A stretch of DNA of 64,000 nt, taken from Halobaculum litoreum (GTDB lineage: Archaea; Halobacteriota; Halobacteria; Halobacteriales; Haloferacaceae). Below, in pieces: positions 25,709 to 34,887 of the stretch. The stretch covers positions 1,922,001 through 1,986,000 of the forward strand of contig NZ_CP126156.1 in the NCBI RefSeq assembly GCF_030127125.1, read 5' to 3'. Under the pieces are notes generated by a model. The model was not told the DNA's origin, searched no databases, and saw only the letters and a list, made by a program, of their open reading frames with translations. Position numbers and translations under genes: made by a program. Each line of letters starts with the position of its first letter. Position 1 is the first letter of the stretch.

Positions 25709-28700
25709 TTAGTTGTCGCGACGGACTGCCAGCAGCGCAGCGCCGATCAGGGCGATGACTGCGAGGACAGCGCCGAAGCCGGGCGTCGACGTGGAGGTCT
25801 CCGTGGGCTCCTCGGTGGTTTCCATGGGCTCCGTCGTCTCAGCCGGCGGCTCGGTCGTCTCCTCCGGCGGCTCCGTCGTCTCCGGCGGCTCCGTCGTCTC
25901 CTCCGGCGGCTCCGTCGTCTCCGGCGGCTCCGTCGTCGTGCCAGTGGAGTCGACAATGACGCCGTCCTCACTCAGCGTGAAGGCGGCCTGGCGAACACTC
26001 GCGGTGAACTCGTCACCGGTCGACTGCTCGCTCAGGTCGAACGAAGCGTTGAACGTGCCGTCCGCCTGGACGGTCACGGTCTGGGAGTTGAAGAACCGCG
26101 GCTGCGTGTCGCCGGTCGACTGCACACGCACGGTGAACTCGGTCCCGGGCGCGACGTTCGTCGTACCCGTGATCTGCGCGTCCTCGGAGGCCGTCGTGGC
26201 CACGAGGTCGTCGTCGTTCAGGTCGAAGCTACCCTCGGCCTCCTCGACCGAGAAGTTCGCCGACGTCGTCAGGTACGCCTCGTCCTGCTCGTCCTCGGTG
26301 AGGTCGTCATCGAGGCCCAGCAGACGGTCGTCCTGCGCGGAGATGTCGACGTCGATGTCGTCACCAGCCTCGAACGGACCGTCCGTCACGGCCGCGCTCG
26401 GGATCTGGTCGTACTCGACGAAGATGTAGTACGTGCCCTGGCCGTCGTAGATGACGGTCAGCGCGTTCTCAACGCCCGTGTTGCTGTTAAGCGCGTCAGC
26501 AAGGTCGAGCGTGGCGGGATCCTGGTTCGCACCCGGATCCTGCTCGGTGAACACGGCGTTGATCTTGGCGTCACCGAACGTGTTGTTCTCCTGCACCGCG
26601 GCAGCGAACTCAGCCGTCACGTCACCGGACTCGGCGTTGTTGCCGAGGATGCCGGTCACGGACGCGGCGGAGAGCTGGTGAACCAGCACGTCGCTGTTGG
26701 TCCCGTCGGGGTCGACAGCGAGCGTGTCGGTCTGCGTGACCTGCTCGTTCTCGACGGCGCTGACGATGGCCGCAGCGCGGTCCTCGTCGTCAGCGTCCTC
26801 GACGTCCTCCAGGACGGCGCCACTCGTGCGCCAGAGAACCTGGTTGGGCGCCTCGGGCTCCGTCAGCACGAGCGTGCCGACGTTGTCCGGGCTGTCGAGG
26901 GTGTTCGAAGCGTTCGAGGTACTCACGGAGACGATGTAGTCACCGGAGTCGAGCAGGTTGGTCAGGTTGGTCTGGTCGTCCTGCTCGTCGAAGGTGAGGC
27001 TGTCCTCGCCCGCACTGTCGCCAGCGAGCGCGACAGGCGAACCCAGCGAGCCGTTACCGGCGCGGTAGGTGTTGAAGGCGACGGTGACCTCACCGTCGTC
27101 GTCGTCGTCGACGATGGAGACGTTCGCCTGGTAACCGTCCTCAGCCTCGTCACCGATGACGAGCGTGCCCGAGGTCGCAGCGTCGCTCAGCTCAACCGTG
27201 ATGAGCGCGACGCCACCCTGGGTGACGGTCGTGGTGCTGTTCTGGAGGTCGAGTTCACCCTCACCAACGTCGTTGACCGTGATCGACGCGTCAGCCTCGG
27301 CGTCGGTGTCGGTCACCGAGAAGGTGAAGTTGTACTCGCCACCATCGATGTCGGCGAAGTCGGTCAGGAGCTCCTGCTCACCGTTGTCGACGGTGAGCTC
27401 GACACCGTCCTCGTCGTCGGTCTCGCCGTCGGCGTCGACGTCAGCGTCGAAGGCGCCGAACTCGGAGAAGATCTGGACGAGTTCCTCGTCGTCGAGGTCG
27501 TCGGACTCAACGGTGACGTTGAAGTCGCTCTGGCGGTTCGTGGAGGCGAGTTCGAGGTCGACCTCGGTCTCGCCCGTGTTGTCGACGGTGTCCTCGGCGA
27601 AGTCAGCCGAGAAGTCCATCGCGCGGAGCGTGAACCGGATGTCCGCGTTGGACGGGGTAGTCGGTTCGTTGTTGTTCGAGATGTAGTACGTCGTGCCAGT
27701 GTCGAGGCCGGACGTACTGACGTTGACGAACCCGTTGCTATCAACGCTCAGGGAGCGAACCGGCGTACCCGTATCCGAGTCTTCGCGCTCGAAGAGCTGG
27801 TATCCGCCGTCGGCGGAGTTATCGTCAGCGTCGGCAGCGTCGTAGGAGGCCGTTTGGCCAACGAAGACGATGCCGCCGTTGTCGAAGTTCGTGTCGTCAC
27901 CCGAGGGGTTCGGGGAGCCGGCGTCCGACGCGATCGCGAAGGAGCCGGTCTGCTGGTCGCTCGAACCCGGCGCGTTGCCGTTCGAGGAGTCGAAGTCGCT
28001 GCTGGGCGAGGAACCGACCGTCGCAGCGTAGTCGTAGGTGAGGCTGGACGCCTCGCTCGCACTACCAGCGTTGACGCCGGTGATGCTCGCGGTGTCGACA
28101 GTGACGATACCGTCGTCGTCACCGTCGGTAACGCTGAAGTAGAACACCGTCACGCCACTGTTGGACGAGAAGGTGCTCGTGGAGCCGGCCGAGTCCGCAG
28201 TGTCGGTAACGGAGACCGTACCGGCGCTCAGACCGCCCTCGTCGACACCCTCGTCGGTGAGCGAGGTGACGTTGAAGTAGACGAAGGCCTGGTCGTTGCC
28301 ACCGGTCCGGACTTCCAGGTCGTTGCTGCTACCGAGCAGCTGCGTCTGGCCGTCCGTCCGGTTGATGTCGTCCACGCTGATGGCCGTCCCGTCGGTCGGG
28401 TTGACCAGGTCGAACGACACGGAGCCACTGCCACTACCAGTGCCACCCGCCGCGATCGGGAAGGAAACGCCCGACGATGCGGTGACACCAGTCGTGTCGT
28501 GACTGTAGACAACCTCAACCTCAACCTCAGTCGAGCTGCCGGTGTCGGCGCCCGCAAGGTTGACAGTGTGAGTTCCGGAGGAAATCCCGCCGTCAGAGGC
28601 GGTGATACCGGAGCCGCCGTCGTCAGCCACGCTGACCGACGAGACGGACGGAGTCACACCAGCGCTAGCAGCGCTGGAGAGGTCAATCGTGACCGACTCC

Positions 28701-28909
28701 GAAGCAGTACTTCCGTCTACAGTCACGTTGAACGATACTGTCTGTGTCGCCGAGCCTTGCCCGACGACGACGTCATCGGCACTATTGCCGGTAACGCCTG
28801 AAACAGCCGCAGCCGCTGTCCCGGTGAACGCGACGGTGCCCGCGAAGACGGAGAACACCATCAGCGCCGCCAGGATCAGGGCGCGGATCTTGTCGTTATA
28901 GTCTGTCAT
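25709..28909 (-). CDS. csg: S-layer glycoprotein (major cell surface glycoprotein), PGF-CTERM
   Basis: A 1066-residue acidic surface protein forming the cell envelope lattice. The start is ATG 28909, giving the haloarchaeal S-layer signal MTDYNDKIRALILAALMVFSVFAGTVAFTGTAAA. The longer frame upstream would run through the leader. The body is rich in Asp, Thr and Ser, with many N-x-S/T sequons (for example NTTV, NGSL, NKT-type sites) for N-glycosylation. It ends with a Thr/Glu/Pro stalk (25784-25936) and PGFGAVLAVIALIGAALLAVRRDN for ArtA. A TATA about 140 bases upstream and a long leader fit known csg genes. The neighbouring sugar genes may supply its glycans. Confidence 0.95.
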   Translation of the reverse strand: MTDYNDKIRALILAALMVFSVFAGTVAFTGTAAAAVSGVTGNSADDVVVGQGSATQTVSFNVTVDGSTASESVTIDLSSAASAGVTPSVSSVSVADDGGSGITASDGGISSGTHTVNLAGADTGSSTEVEVEVVYSHDTTGVTASSGVSFPIAAGGTGSGSGSVSFDLVNPTDGTAISVDDINRTDGQTQLLGSSNDLEVRTGGNDQAFVYFNVTSLTDEGVDEGGLSAGTVSVTDTADSAGSTSTFSSNSGVTVFYFSVTDGDDDGIVTVDTASITGVNAGSASEASSLTYDYAATVGSSPSSDFDSSNGNAPGSSDQQTGSFAIASDAGSPNPSGDDTNFDNGGIVFVGQTASYDAADADDNSADGGYQLFEREDSDTGTPVRSLSVDSNGFVNVSTSGLDTGTTYYISNNNEPTTPSNADIRFTLRAMDFSADFAEDTVDNTGETEVDLELASTNRQSDFNVTVESDDLDDEELVQIFSEFGAFDADVDADGETDDEDGVELTVDNGEQELLTDFADIDGGEYNFTFSVTDTDAEADASITVNDVGEGELDLQNSTTTVTQGGVALITVELSDAATSGTLVIGDEAEDGYQANVSIVDDDDDGEVTVAFNTYRAGNGSLGSPVALAGDSAGEDSLTFDEQDDQTNLTNLLDSGDYIVSVSTSNASNTLDSPDNVGTLVLTEPEAPNQVLWRTSGAVLEDVEDADDEDRAAAIVSAVENEQVTQTDTLAVDPDGTNSDVLVHQLSAASVTGILGNNAESGDVTAEFAAAVQENNTFGDAKINAVFTEQDPGANQDPATLDLADALNSNTGVENALTVIYDGQGTYYIFVEYDQIPSAAVTDGPFEAGDDIDVDISAQDDRLLGLDDDLTEDEQDEAYLTTSANFSVEEAEGSFDLNDDDLVATTASEDAQITGTTNVAPGTEFTVRVQSTGDTQPRFFNSQTVTVQADGTFNASFDLSEQSTGDEFTASVRQAAFTLSEDGVIVDSTGTTTEPPETTEPPEETTEPPETTEPPEETTEPPAETTEPMETTEEPTETSTSTPGFGAVLAVIALIGAALLAVRRDN
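25784..25936 (-). repeat. Tandem repeats coding the Thr/Glu/Pro stalk of the S-layer protein
   Basis: Imperfect tandem repeats of codons for TTEPPE and TTEPPEE units (about 50 residues), just before the PGF-CTERM signal. Thr-rich stalks of this kind carry O-linked sugars in other haloarchaea. The DNA repeats make it a likely site of length variation. Confidence 0.8.
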
Positions 28910-29054
28910 GGTTTGTCTGAGTCGCACTGCAAGCGGCGACGACACCGTTCTCCCGAGCCTGCTCCAGAACGCCCGCGAGGCGGACTCGGCGAGGGGTACT
29001 TGCTGCTGTCACCATGGGTAGGGGTACAACGGGTACCAACAGCGGTGCTTATAA
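28910..29054 (-). promoter_or_regulatory. S-layer gene promoter and long 5' leader
   Basis: On the minus strand TTATAA at 29049-29054 (within CATTTATAAGCACC) is a strong TATA box. Initiation about 25 bases downstream, near 29024, leaves a leader of roughly 115 bases before the ATG at 28909. This resembles the long leader I recall for haloarchaeal csg transcripts. The leader contains two GGGTAC-containing repeats near 29015-29037. Confidence 0.6.
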
Positions 29055-29122
29055 ATGTCTTGTGGTAACTCGTCGGGCGTGTGAACGCTTGACGCACCCG
29101 ATATCGGGGGGTAGGGGGCCGC

Positions 29123-30388
29123 TCATCGAAATCGAGAATAAGTACTTTGTGGGAGTCGGAGTCGCGGCGAGTCGTGATTCCCGACCGTGCGCGTCAGTTG
29201 TCGCCGCGGCTTGGGCTCTCGTGCAGGATCCACTCGGGGGAGCGATTCGAACGCCCGTCGGGAGTTTACCCCGGCGTTCAGGCTCGTCTGGATCCCCGTC
29301 TTGCCGCCGTCCCCGCAGACGACACCGTACTTCCGCCGGCCCGTCGAGACGGCCTCGCCCTCCACGAGCGTCCGAACGGGCTCGTCGTCGTGTCGGAGGG
29401 TCGCGACAGTCGTCCCCGCGCCGGAGTTCACGTCGCGATCGAGCACGCTGTCGCCGACGTAGGGGAGGTGACCGACGGTCGCGTCGGCCATGAGGACGCT
29501 GTTCTTCACCTCGACGGCGTGGCCGACCGAGGCGCCGGGTCCGATCAGTGTCGCGCCGCGCACGTACGCGTTCGGTCCGACGGTGGCCCCCGAACTGACG
29601 AGTACCGGCCCCTCGATCACGACGCCGGCGTCGACCGTCGCTCCCTCCTCGACGACGACGGTGCCGCGGAGGTCGGCGTCCTCGTGCACCTCGCCGTCCA
29701 CGCGCGCGCTGAGGTCGGCCAGTTTCCACTCGTTGGCGGCGAGGAGTTCCTACGGGCGACCCACGTCGAGCCACCGCTCGGATGGAATCATGCGCACCAT
29801 CGGCTCGCGACACGGCCACGAGAAGACGTCCGTGAGCTCCAGCTCCCCGCGTTCGCTCTCCTCGACCGCGAGCCACTCCTGTGTGGCAGCCGAGAAGGCG
29901 TACGCGCCCGCGTAGATCAGGTTCGACGGTGGGTCGACGGGCTTCTCGGTGACGCCCGTGGTCCACGTGCCGGACCCTGTCGTGTCGGTGTGGAGGACGC
30001 CACACGCGCAAGGATTGTCAACCTCGAACGACCCGACCGCCGGTACGGTGTCGTACAGCGTCGACAGCGAGTCGTGGTCGTACACCGCGTCGCCATTGAG
30101 CACGGCGAACGGCCCTTCGTCGAGCGCTAGAGTGGCCGCCCGCACCGCGTCAGCGGTCCCGTGCTGGGCGGTCTGCGCTGCGAACTCGACCGGGACGCCC
30201 TGGTAGTGGTCGCCGAAGTACTCCCGCACCGCGCTCGCCTCGTACCCGAATACGATCACCAGTTGGGACACACCCGACGCAACGGCCGTGTGCGCGACCA
30301 CCGGCTTGCCGGCGACTGGGAGTATCGGCTTCGGCCGTCCGTCGGTCAGCGGCCGGATTTGGGTTCCTTGGCCCGCGGCGAGAAGCAC
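29123..30388 (-). pseudogene. Sugar nucleotidyltransferase with LbH acyltransferase domain (GlmU/AglF-like), interrupted by in-frame TAG
   Basis: Two in-frame halves. First: LLAAGQGTQIRPLTDGRPKPILPVAGKPV, the nucleotidyltransferase loop, with GDAVYD and GVTEKPVDPPSNLIYAGAYAFS, ending IPSERWLDVGRP. Then a TAG at 29750-29752 where haloarchaeal homologues read Trp, followed without frame change by ELLAANEWKLADLSARVDGEV and a left-handed beta-helix. The C-terminus after SLNAGV looks shifted; a one-base-earlier frame reads KLPTGVRIA, so the real end may be near 29194. The usual ATG also appears as ATA two codons before GTG 30388. It is a pseudogene, or one G-to-A plus indel errors. Confidence 0.75.
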
Positions 30389-30482
30389 CGTCTGTATGTA
30401 CGTTCACAGGCACGTGCGAGCGCGGGCGGTCGTAACGCAGTACGAAACCGGAGCGACGACGCCGAACGTGGATCCTGGTCGG

Positions 30483-32288
30483 CTACTCCACGGTGACGCT
30501 CTTCGCGAGGTTCCGCGGTTTGTCGATTTCGCGACCGAGTTGGTTGGCCATGTGGTACGCGACCAACTGGAGTTGGACGTTTGCGAGCACCGGCGCGGTC
30601 CGTGGATGCGTCTCGGGGATCGACAACACGTGGTCGGCGTAGCGCTCAACGTCGGACGCGCCGTCCGTAACCGCGACCACGGGCGCGTCGCGAGCCTCGA
30701 CTTCCTTCACGTTCCCGATGGTCTTGCGGGCGCGCTCGTCGTTGCCCGTCACGACCGCGAACACGGGCGTTCGGTCGGTGACGAGCGCGAGCGGTCCGTG
30801 TTTCAACTCGCCCGCCGCGAACCCCTCGGCGTGTTCATAAGTGATCTCCTTGAACTTCAGTGCCCCCTCTAGTGCAACCGGGAAGTTCTCCCCCCTTCCG
30901 ATGAAGAAGAAGGCGTCTCGGCCGGCGTTCTCTTCGACGACCGTCTCTGCGGCCGTCTCGTCGAGTACCTCTTGGATGTCACCCGGGAGGTCGCGCAGTG
31001 CGCTCACGAGGGTCCGGGTGTCTCCTCGGTCCCCGGGTGCGAGCGTCTCGACGAGGAGATTGAGCGCGATGAGCTGAGAGGAGAATGTCTTCGTCGCGGC
31101 GACACCGATCTCCGGGCCGGACCGGATGAACAGCGCGTGGTCGCACTCGCGGGCGGCCGTGCTCCCGACGCCGTTCGTCACCGCGAGCGTCTCGATCCCT
31201 CGCGCCTGCGCCTCACGCAACGCCGAGAGCGTGTCCGCGGTCTCGCCGCTCTGCGTGACTCCGACGACGATTCCGTCCTCGAGTACCGGAGCGGGTCCGG
31301 TCGCATACTCGCTCGCGAGGAACGCCTGCGCGGGGATCCCGGCCTGGCGGAACAGTTCCACGCCGTACAGCGCGGCGTGATAGGAAGTGCCGCACGCGAC
31401 GAGTTGGACCGCTCCGGGGGCCTCGATCCCCGACAACTCCTCAACGGAGACTGTGCCGGCGAGTTCGTCCAGCCGGCCGCTGAGCCCCTGTCGGAGCGCC
31501 GTCGGCTGCTCATGGATCTCCTTGAGCATATAGTGGTCGTACCCGCTCTTGCCGGTCTGTTCGGCGCTCCACGTCACCGTCGTGACCTCCTTCTCCGCGG
31601 GTGCGCCGTCCGCGTCGGTCACCTGCCAGCCGTCGGCGTCGACGACGACCAGGTCCCCGTCGTCGAGGAAGACGACGTCGCGAGTGTGCTCAAGGAACGC
31701 CGGCACGTCGCTCCCGAGGTAGAACCTGCCGTCACCGACACCGACCACGAGCGGTGAGTCGTTGCGCGCGGCGTAGATCCGGTCGTCACCGGCGACGACC
31801 GCAGCGATCGCGTAGCTCCCCTCGATCCGGTCGAGCGCGCGTCGGAACGCCGCCTCCGGGTCGAGCCCGTCTTGGAGGAACGCGGCAATAAGGTGTGGCA
31901 CGACCTCCGTGTCGGTGTCGCTGGTGAACGTGACGCCGTCGGCCTCGAGTTTGTCACGCAGTGGTTGGTAGTTCTCGATGATCCCGTTGTGGACGACCGC
32001 GACCCGTCCGGACTCGTCCGTGTGTGGGTGTGCGTTCGCGTCCGTGGGGGGGCCGTGCGTGCTCCACCGCGTGTGGCCGATACCGAGGGTACCGCCCGGA
32101 CGATCACTGGTTTCGATCGCCTCACGGAGCCGCTCAAGCCGGCCCTCGCGCTTCTTCACAATGAGACTGTCCCCGACGAGCGCGACGCCCGCAGAGTCGT
32201 AGCCGCGGTACTCCAACGTTTCCAGTCCGTCGAGCAGCACGTCGAGGGTATCGTCGCCGTGTCCGACACAACCGACGATCCCGCACAT
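30483..32288 (-). CDS. glmS: Glutamine--fructose-6-phosphate aminotransferase (isomerizing)
   Basis: GlmS, 601 residues, makes glucosamine-6-phosphate, the entry to UDP-GlcNAc. N-terminal glutaminase with Cys2 (MCGIVGCVG), GYDSAGVA, HTRWSTHG and HNGIIENY. C-terminal isomerase with two SIS domains: VACGTSYHAALYG, GVTQSGETADTLSALREA, RGENFPVALEGALKFKEITYEHAEGFAAGELKHGPLALV and the end IDKPRNLAKSVTVE. It follows the GlmU-like gene with a one-base overlap (TGATG), so the two are probably one transcript feeding amino-sugar synthesis for the surface glycan genes beside them. Confidence 0.97.
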   Translation of the reverse strand: MCGIVGCVGHGDDTLDVLLDGLETLEYRGYDSAGVALVGDSLIVKKREGRLERLREAIETSDRPGGTLGIGHTRWSTHGPPTDANAHPHTDESGRVAVVHNGIIENYQPLRDKLEADGVTFTSDTDTEVVPHLIAAFLQDGLDPEAAFRRALDRIEGSYAIAAVVAGDDRIYAARNDSPLVVGVGDGRFYLGSDVPAFLEHTRDVVFLDDGDLVVVDADGWQVTDADGAPAEKEVTTVTWSAEQTGKSGYDHYMLKEIHEQPTALRQGLSGRLDELAGTVSVEELSGIEAPGAVQLVACGTSYHAALYGVELFRQAGIPAQAFLASEYATGPAPVLEDGIVVGVTQSGETADTLSALREAQARGIETLAVTNGVGSTAARECDHALFIRSGPEIGVAATKTFSSQLIALNLLVETLAPGDRGDTRTLVSALRDLPGDIQEVLDETAAETVVEENAGRDAFFFIGRGENFPVALEGALKFKEITYEHAEGFAAGELKHGPLALVTDRTPVFAVVTGNDERARKTIGNVKEVEARDAPVVAVTDGASDVERYADHVLSIPETHPRTAPVLANVQLQLVAYHMANQLGREIDKPRNLAKSVTVE

Positions 32289-33463
32289 CAGCCGCGAACC
32301 TCCGCGTCCTCGTCGACGTTATCACGGAGGGTAACTCCTGCACCGACGTCGGCCCCCGGGCCAACGAGGACGCCGGGCGCGACCGTCGCCCCGCCGCCGA
32401 TTCGAACTCGGTCGGCCAGCACGCAGCCGAGATTCACGCCCTCGTGGACCCGGTTTCCGATCCGGACATCCGCGGGAGCACCCGGCGCGGTTGCCCCAAC
32501 GCCGATCTGGACCGACTGACCGGTGATCGAGTCGACGACCGTCGCGTTCATGCCCACACGCGTATCGGTGTCGACAACCGACCGACGGACGACTGCCCCT
32601 GCCTCGATCGTGGCGTTCCGGCCAACTGCGGTTCCCGGCCCGACGATAGCGCCGGGTTCGACGACCGCGTCGGCGCCGATCACGACCGGCGGATAGAGGG
32701 CGGCCCCCTCTGCAACTGACGCCGAGTCAGAGACCTCAACGCCGTTGGACGCGTCGACCGACAACAGTGTTGCAGCGAGTTCGAGCAGGTCCCACGGGTA
32801 GGTCACCTCCGAGTGCATTCCGTCGGTACGGACGCCCCGAACGTGGCCCCCGCGCTCCATCACCCGCGAGATTCCGTCGGTAAGCGCCAGTTCTCCCTCC
32901 TCACGCTCAACGTCGTCGATCGTGGCAAGGAAGGTGGGGCTGAAGGCGTACGCGCCTACGTTAAGTAGACGGTACGAACCACTCCCTGGCTTCTCGATTA
33001 GTTCCGTCACGGTCGAGTCTTCGAGCCGAACGGCACCGTACAGCGGCGCGTCGTCGGACTCGGCCACCGCGAGCGTGCACGTGTCCGCCGGGGAGTGCAC
33101 GTCGACGACCGCGCGGACGGTGTCGCTGCCGACGATTTCGTCCCCGTTGACCACGAGGAAGTCACCCTTGAGTGCGTCTCGGGCACGGAGCAGGGCGTGT
33201 CCGCTCCCGAGCTGTTTCTTTTGGGTGTGGTACGTGAGCGGGCGGTCGCGGTACGTGGGTCCGAAGTGGTCGCGCACCCGGTCGCCCCTGTAGCCGACGA
33301 CCACGTGGATGTCGTCGATACCGGCGTCGACCAGCGCGTCGAGGACGTGTTCGAGGATCGGGCGGTTGGCAGCCGGTAGCATCGGCTTCGGGCGGTATCT
33401 CGTGAGTGGGCGGAGGCGTCGTCCCTCTCCGGCCGCGAGGACGACGGCGGAGTCGAGCGGCAT
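32288..33463 (-). CDS. glmU: Bifunctional GlmU-like sugar-1-phosphate nucleotidyltransferase/acetyltransferase
   Basis: A 391-residue protein. The N-terminal nucleotidyltransferase domain has VVLAAGEGRRLRPLTRYRPKPMLPAANRPILEHV, QLGSGHALLRARD and VVNGDEIVGSD. The C-terminal left-handed beta-helix has repeated hexapeptides from about residue 245. Probable role: UDP-GlcNAc from glucosamine-1-phosphate (acetylation plus uridylyl transfer), next to glmS. Archaeal proteins of this layout can also act on other sugar phosphates, so nucleotide and sugar are not fixed by sequence. The phosphoglucosamine mutase is not in the window. Confidence 0.88.
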   Translation of the reverse strand: MPLDSAVVLAAGEGRRLRPLTRYRPKPMLPAANRPILEHVLDALVDAGIDDIHVVVGYRGDRVRDHFGPTYRDRPLTYHTQKKQLGSGHALLRARDALKGDFLVVNGDEIVGSDTVRAVVDVHSPADTCTLAVAESDDAPLYGAVRLEDSTVTELIEKPGSGSYRLLNVGAYAFSPTFLATIDDVEREEGELALTDGISRVMERGGHVRGVRTDGMHSEVTYPWDLLELAATLLSVDASNGVEVSDSASVAEGAALYPPVVIGADAVVEPGAIVGPGTAVGRNATIEAGAVVRRSVVDTDTRVGMNATVVDSITGQSVQIGVGATAPGAPADVRIGNRVHEGVNLGCVLADRVRIGGGATVAPGVLVGPGADVGAGVTLRDNVDEDAEVRG

Positions 33464-34009
33464 GGGTAGTGGTATACGGGGTGCCTACTGTGTCTGTCGG
33501 ATGCTGTGCGTCCGGTGACAGCCTCCCGTTCTAAGATCGGACAGCGACGGCAGGGAGCTTCGATATCGACGGGTGGGCTAGTTGGGGTCGTGCAGTGGAC
33601 GGGATTGAGCTTCGATGCCGCTACGACGACCCGTCCTAAGGCTCCGAAGCCACCGATGACCTCCCCTGCGTGAACGACGATGGGCGCCAAACCCCCACAC
33701 TGTCCCACCGAGTGACACCGTTCTCGCGCGGTAGAGGGTGCGTTCCGCCGAGAGAGGGTGTCGCTCAGCGGGACCGTCGGAGCGGATGTGTCGGATGGAG
33801 AGAACGACTGTCGGGGCGGTCGCTTCTATCCAGACGCCACGACCGGTCGCGTGGGCCACTCTCCCGAGATGATCGTCCGGGCGCCGGCACCGAGGGAGTA
33901 CTGGCGGCCCCTGTCGACGACGGCGGAGGCGAGCATCCCCGGAGCGACACGCCACCGAGGGGGGACACGACCACCGAAATTAAGATCGGACATCGCATCT
34001 GGAAGCGCC
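33464..34009. other. Intergenic region between glmU-like and acyltransferase genes
   Basis: 546-base divergent gap. A 12-base sequence TAAGATCGGACA occurs at 33532-33543 and again at 33981-33992, the second just before the acyltransferase start. GAGCTTCGAT occurs at 33555 and 33607. A possible glmU promoter (GTATACCAC, minus) lies near 33471-33480. Open frames here lack recognisable protein segments. Confidence 0.45.
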
Positions 34010-34540
34010 ATGAGCCGTCTGTTGAAAGCCCTGTACGTCTCGGTCATGCGGAGGAAGAACGCCATCGAGCGGCGATGGTTTACCCTCAAAGTGAGGGAGG
34101 TGGCGGAGGAGACCGGCGAGCCGTTACGAGTGAACGGGCCCAGCAGGGTGAACTCGAACACGGTTCTCGATGACAACGTCAACTTCAACGGACTGCAGGT
34201 CATGTGCGATGGGCGACTCACGATCGGCGACAACTCCCACTCCGGCCCGGGTGTTAGGATACTCACCCGGAACCACAACCACGATGCGGGGACCGCGATC
34301 CCGTACGACGATACTTACGTTCGGAACCCGGTTCGGACCGGCGACAACGTCTGGTTGGGTGTAGACACGACCGTGCTTCCCGGCGTCGAGATCGGGGAGG
34401 GTGCGATCGTCCAGGCTGGGTCGACAGTTGTCGACGACGTTCCATCCGGAGCCATCGTCGGCGGGCATCCCGCCGAGCAGTTCGCCGAGCGCGACATGGA
34501 CCACTACAACCGGCTGAAAGAACAGGGCCGGTTCCACTGA
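34010..34540 (+). CDS. Acyltransferase with left-handed beta-helix (maltose O-acetyltransferase/WbbJ type)
   Basis: A 176-residue hexapeptide-repeat acetyltransferase, likely O-acetylating a surface sugar. ATG 34010 sits 18 bases after TAAGATCGG. Features are LDDNVNFNGLQVMCDGRLTIGDNSHSGPGVRILTRNHNHDAG, with catalytic His in NHNHD, then DNVWLGVDTTVLPGVEIGEGAIVQAGSTVVDDVPSGAIVGGHPAEQFAER. These match the last coils and cap of this family. It stands at the left edge of the nonulosonic acid genes, so modification of that sugar or another residue of the same glycan is plausible. Confidence 0.88.
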   Translation: MSRLLKALYVSVMRRKNAIERRWFTLKVREVAEETGEPLRVNGPSRVNSNTVLDDNVNFNGLQVMCDGRLTIGDNSHSGPGVRILTRNHNHDAGTAIPYDDTYVRNPVRTGDNVWLGVDTTVLPGVEIGEGAIVQAGSTVVDDVPSGAIVGGHPAEQFAERDMDHYNRLKEQGRFH

Positions 34541-34887
34541 CTCCCGACAAACTCGTCTTGCGTCTCCGCGACGCCCACTCCCGGGCGTCGGTCCGCCCGG
34601 GGCGAGTCCGGCCGCTTCCGGGCACACCTCGAACGGCGTGCGCTCCGTGTCCAGCCCTTCTTCGGGGCGGAGCCGAGCAAGTCGAACGTGTGCGGCCGAC
34701 CGGACGTAGTCGGGCGATATCGAGACCGCCCCCGGGTCGCCGGGAGTCGCGGAGCCGATGCGGGGGCTCGGCGTGTCGGCGGGCCCGATCCACACACCGC
34801 TCCGTACGACGGCTGCGAGCTACAAGCCGGGAGCGGGCCCTTCGCGGTACCACTATTAGTCCGTACCCATAATCGACGGGTGTACGG
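34541..34887. other. Intergenic region before legC
   Basis: 347-base gap. GC-rich up to about 34850, then an AT-rich stretch (ACTATTAGTCCGTACCCATAATCG, 34852-34875) that probably carries the promoter of the following gene. No coding frame or RNA gene recognised. Confidence 0.4.

Noticed and set aside
25784-25936. CRISPR-like array
   Set aside because: The repeats are short codon-level units inside an open protein frame, without spacers.
25586-28801. 1071-codon open frame on the plus strand opposite the S-layer gene
   Set aside because: It is the antisense shadow of the S-layer coding sequence. The real gene has signal peptide, PGF-CTERM, TATA and terminator on the minus strand.
29123-30388. 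Two separate genes (nucleotidyltransferase and acyltransferase)
   Set aside because: Both halves are in the same frame with only a TAG between, and the C-terminal half lacks a good start; a single interrupted gene is simpler.
33464-34009. Possible transposase remnant in the gap before the acyltransferase
   Set aside because: Open frames in the gap show no DDE or HUH motif and no flanking inverted repeats; only short direct repeats are visible.
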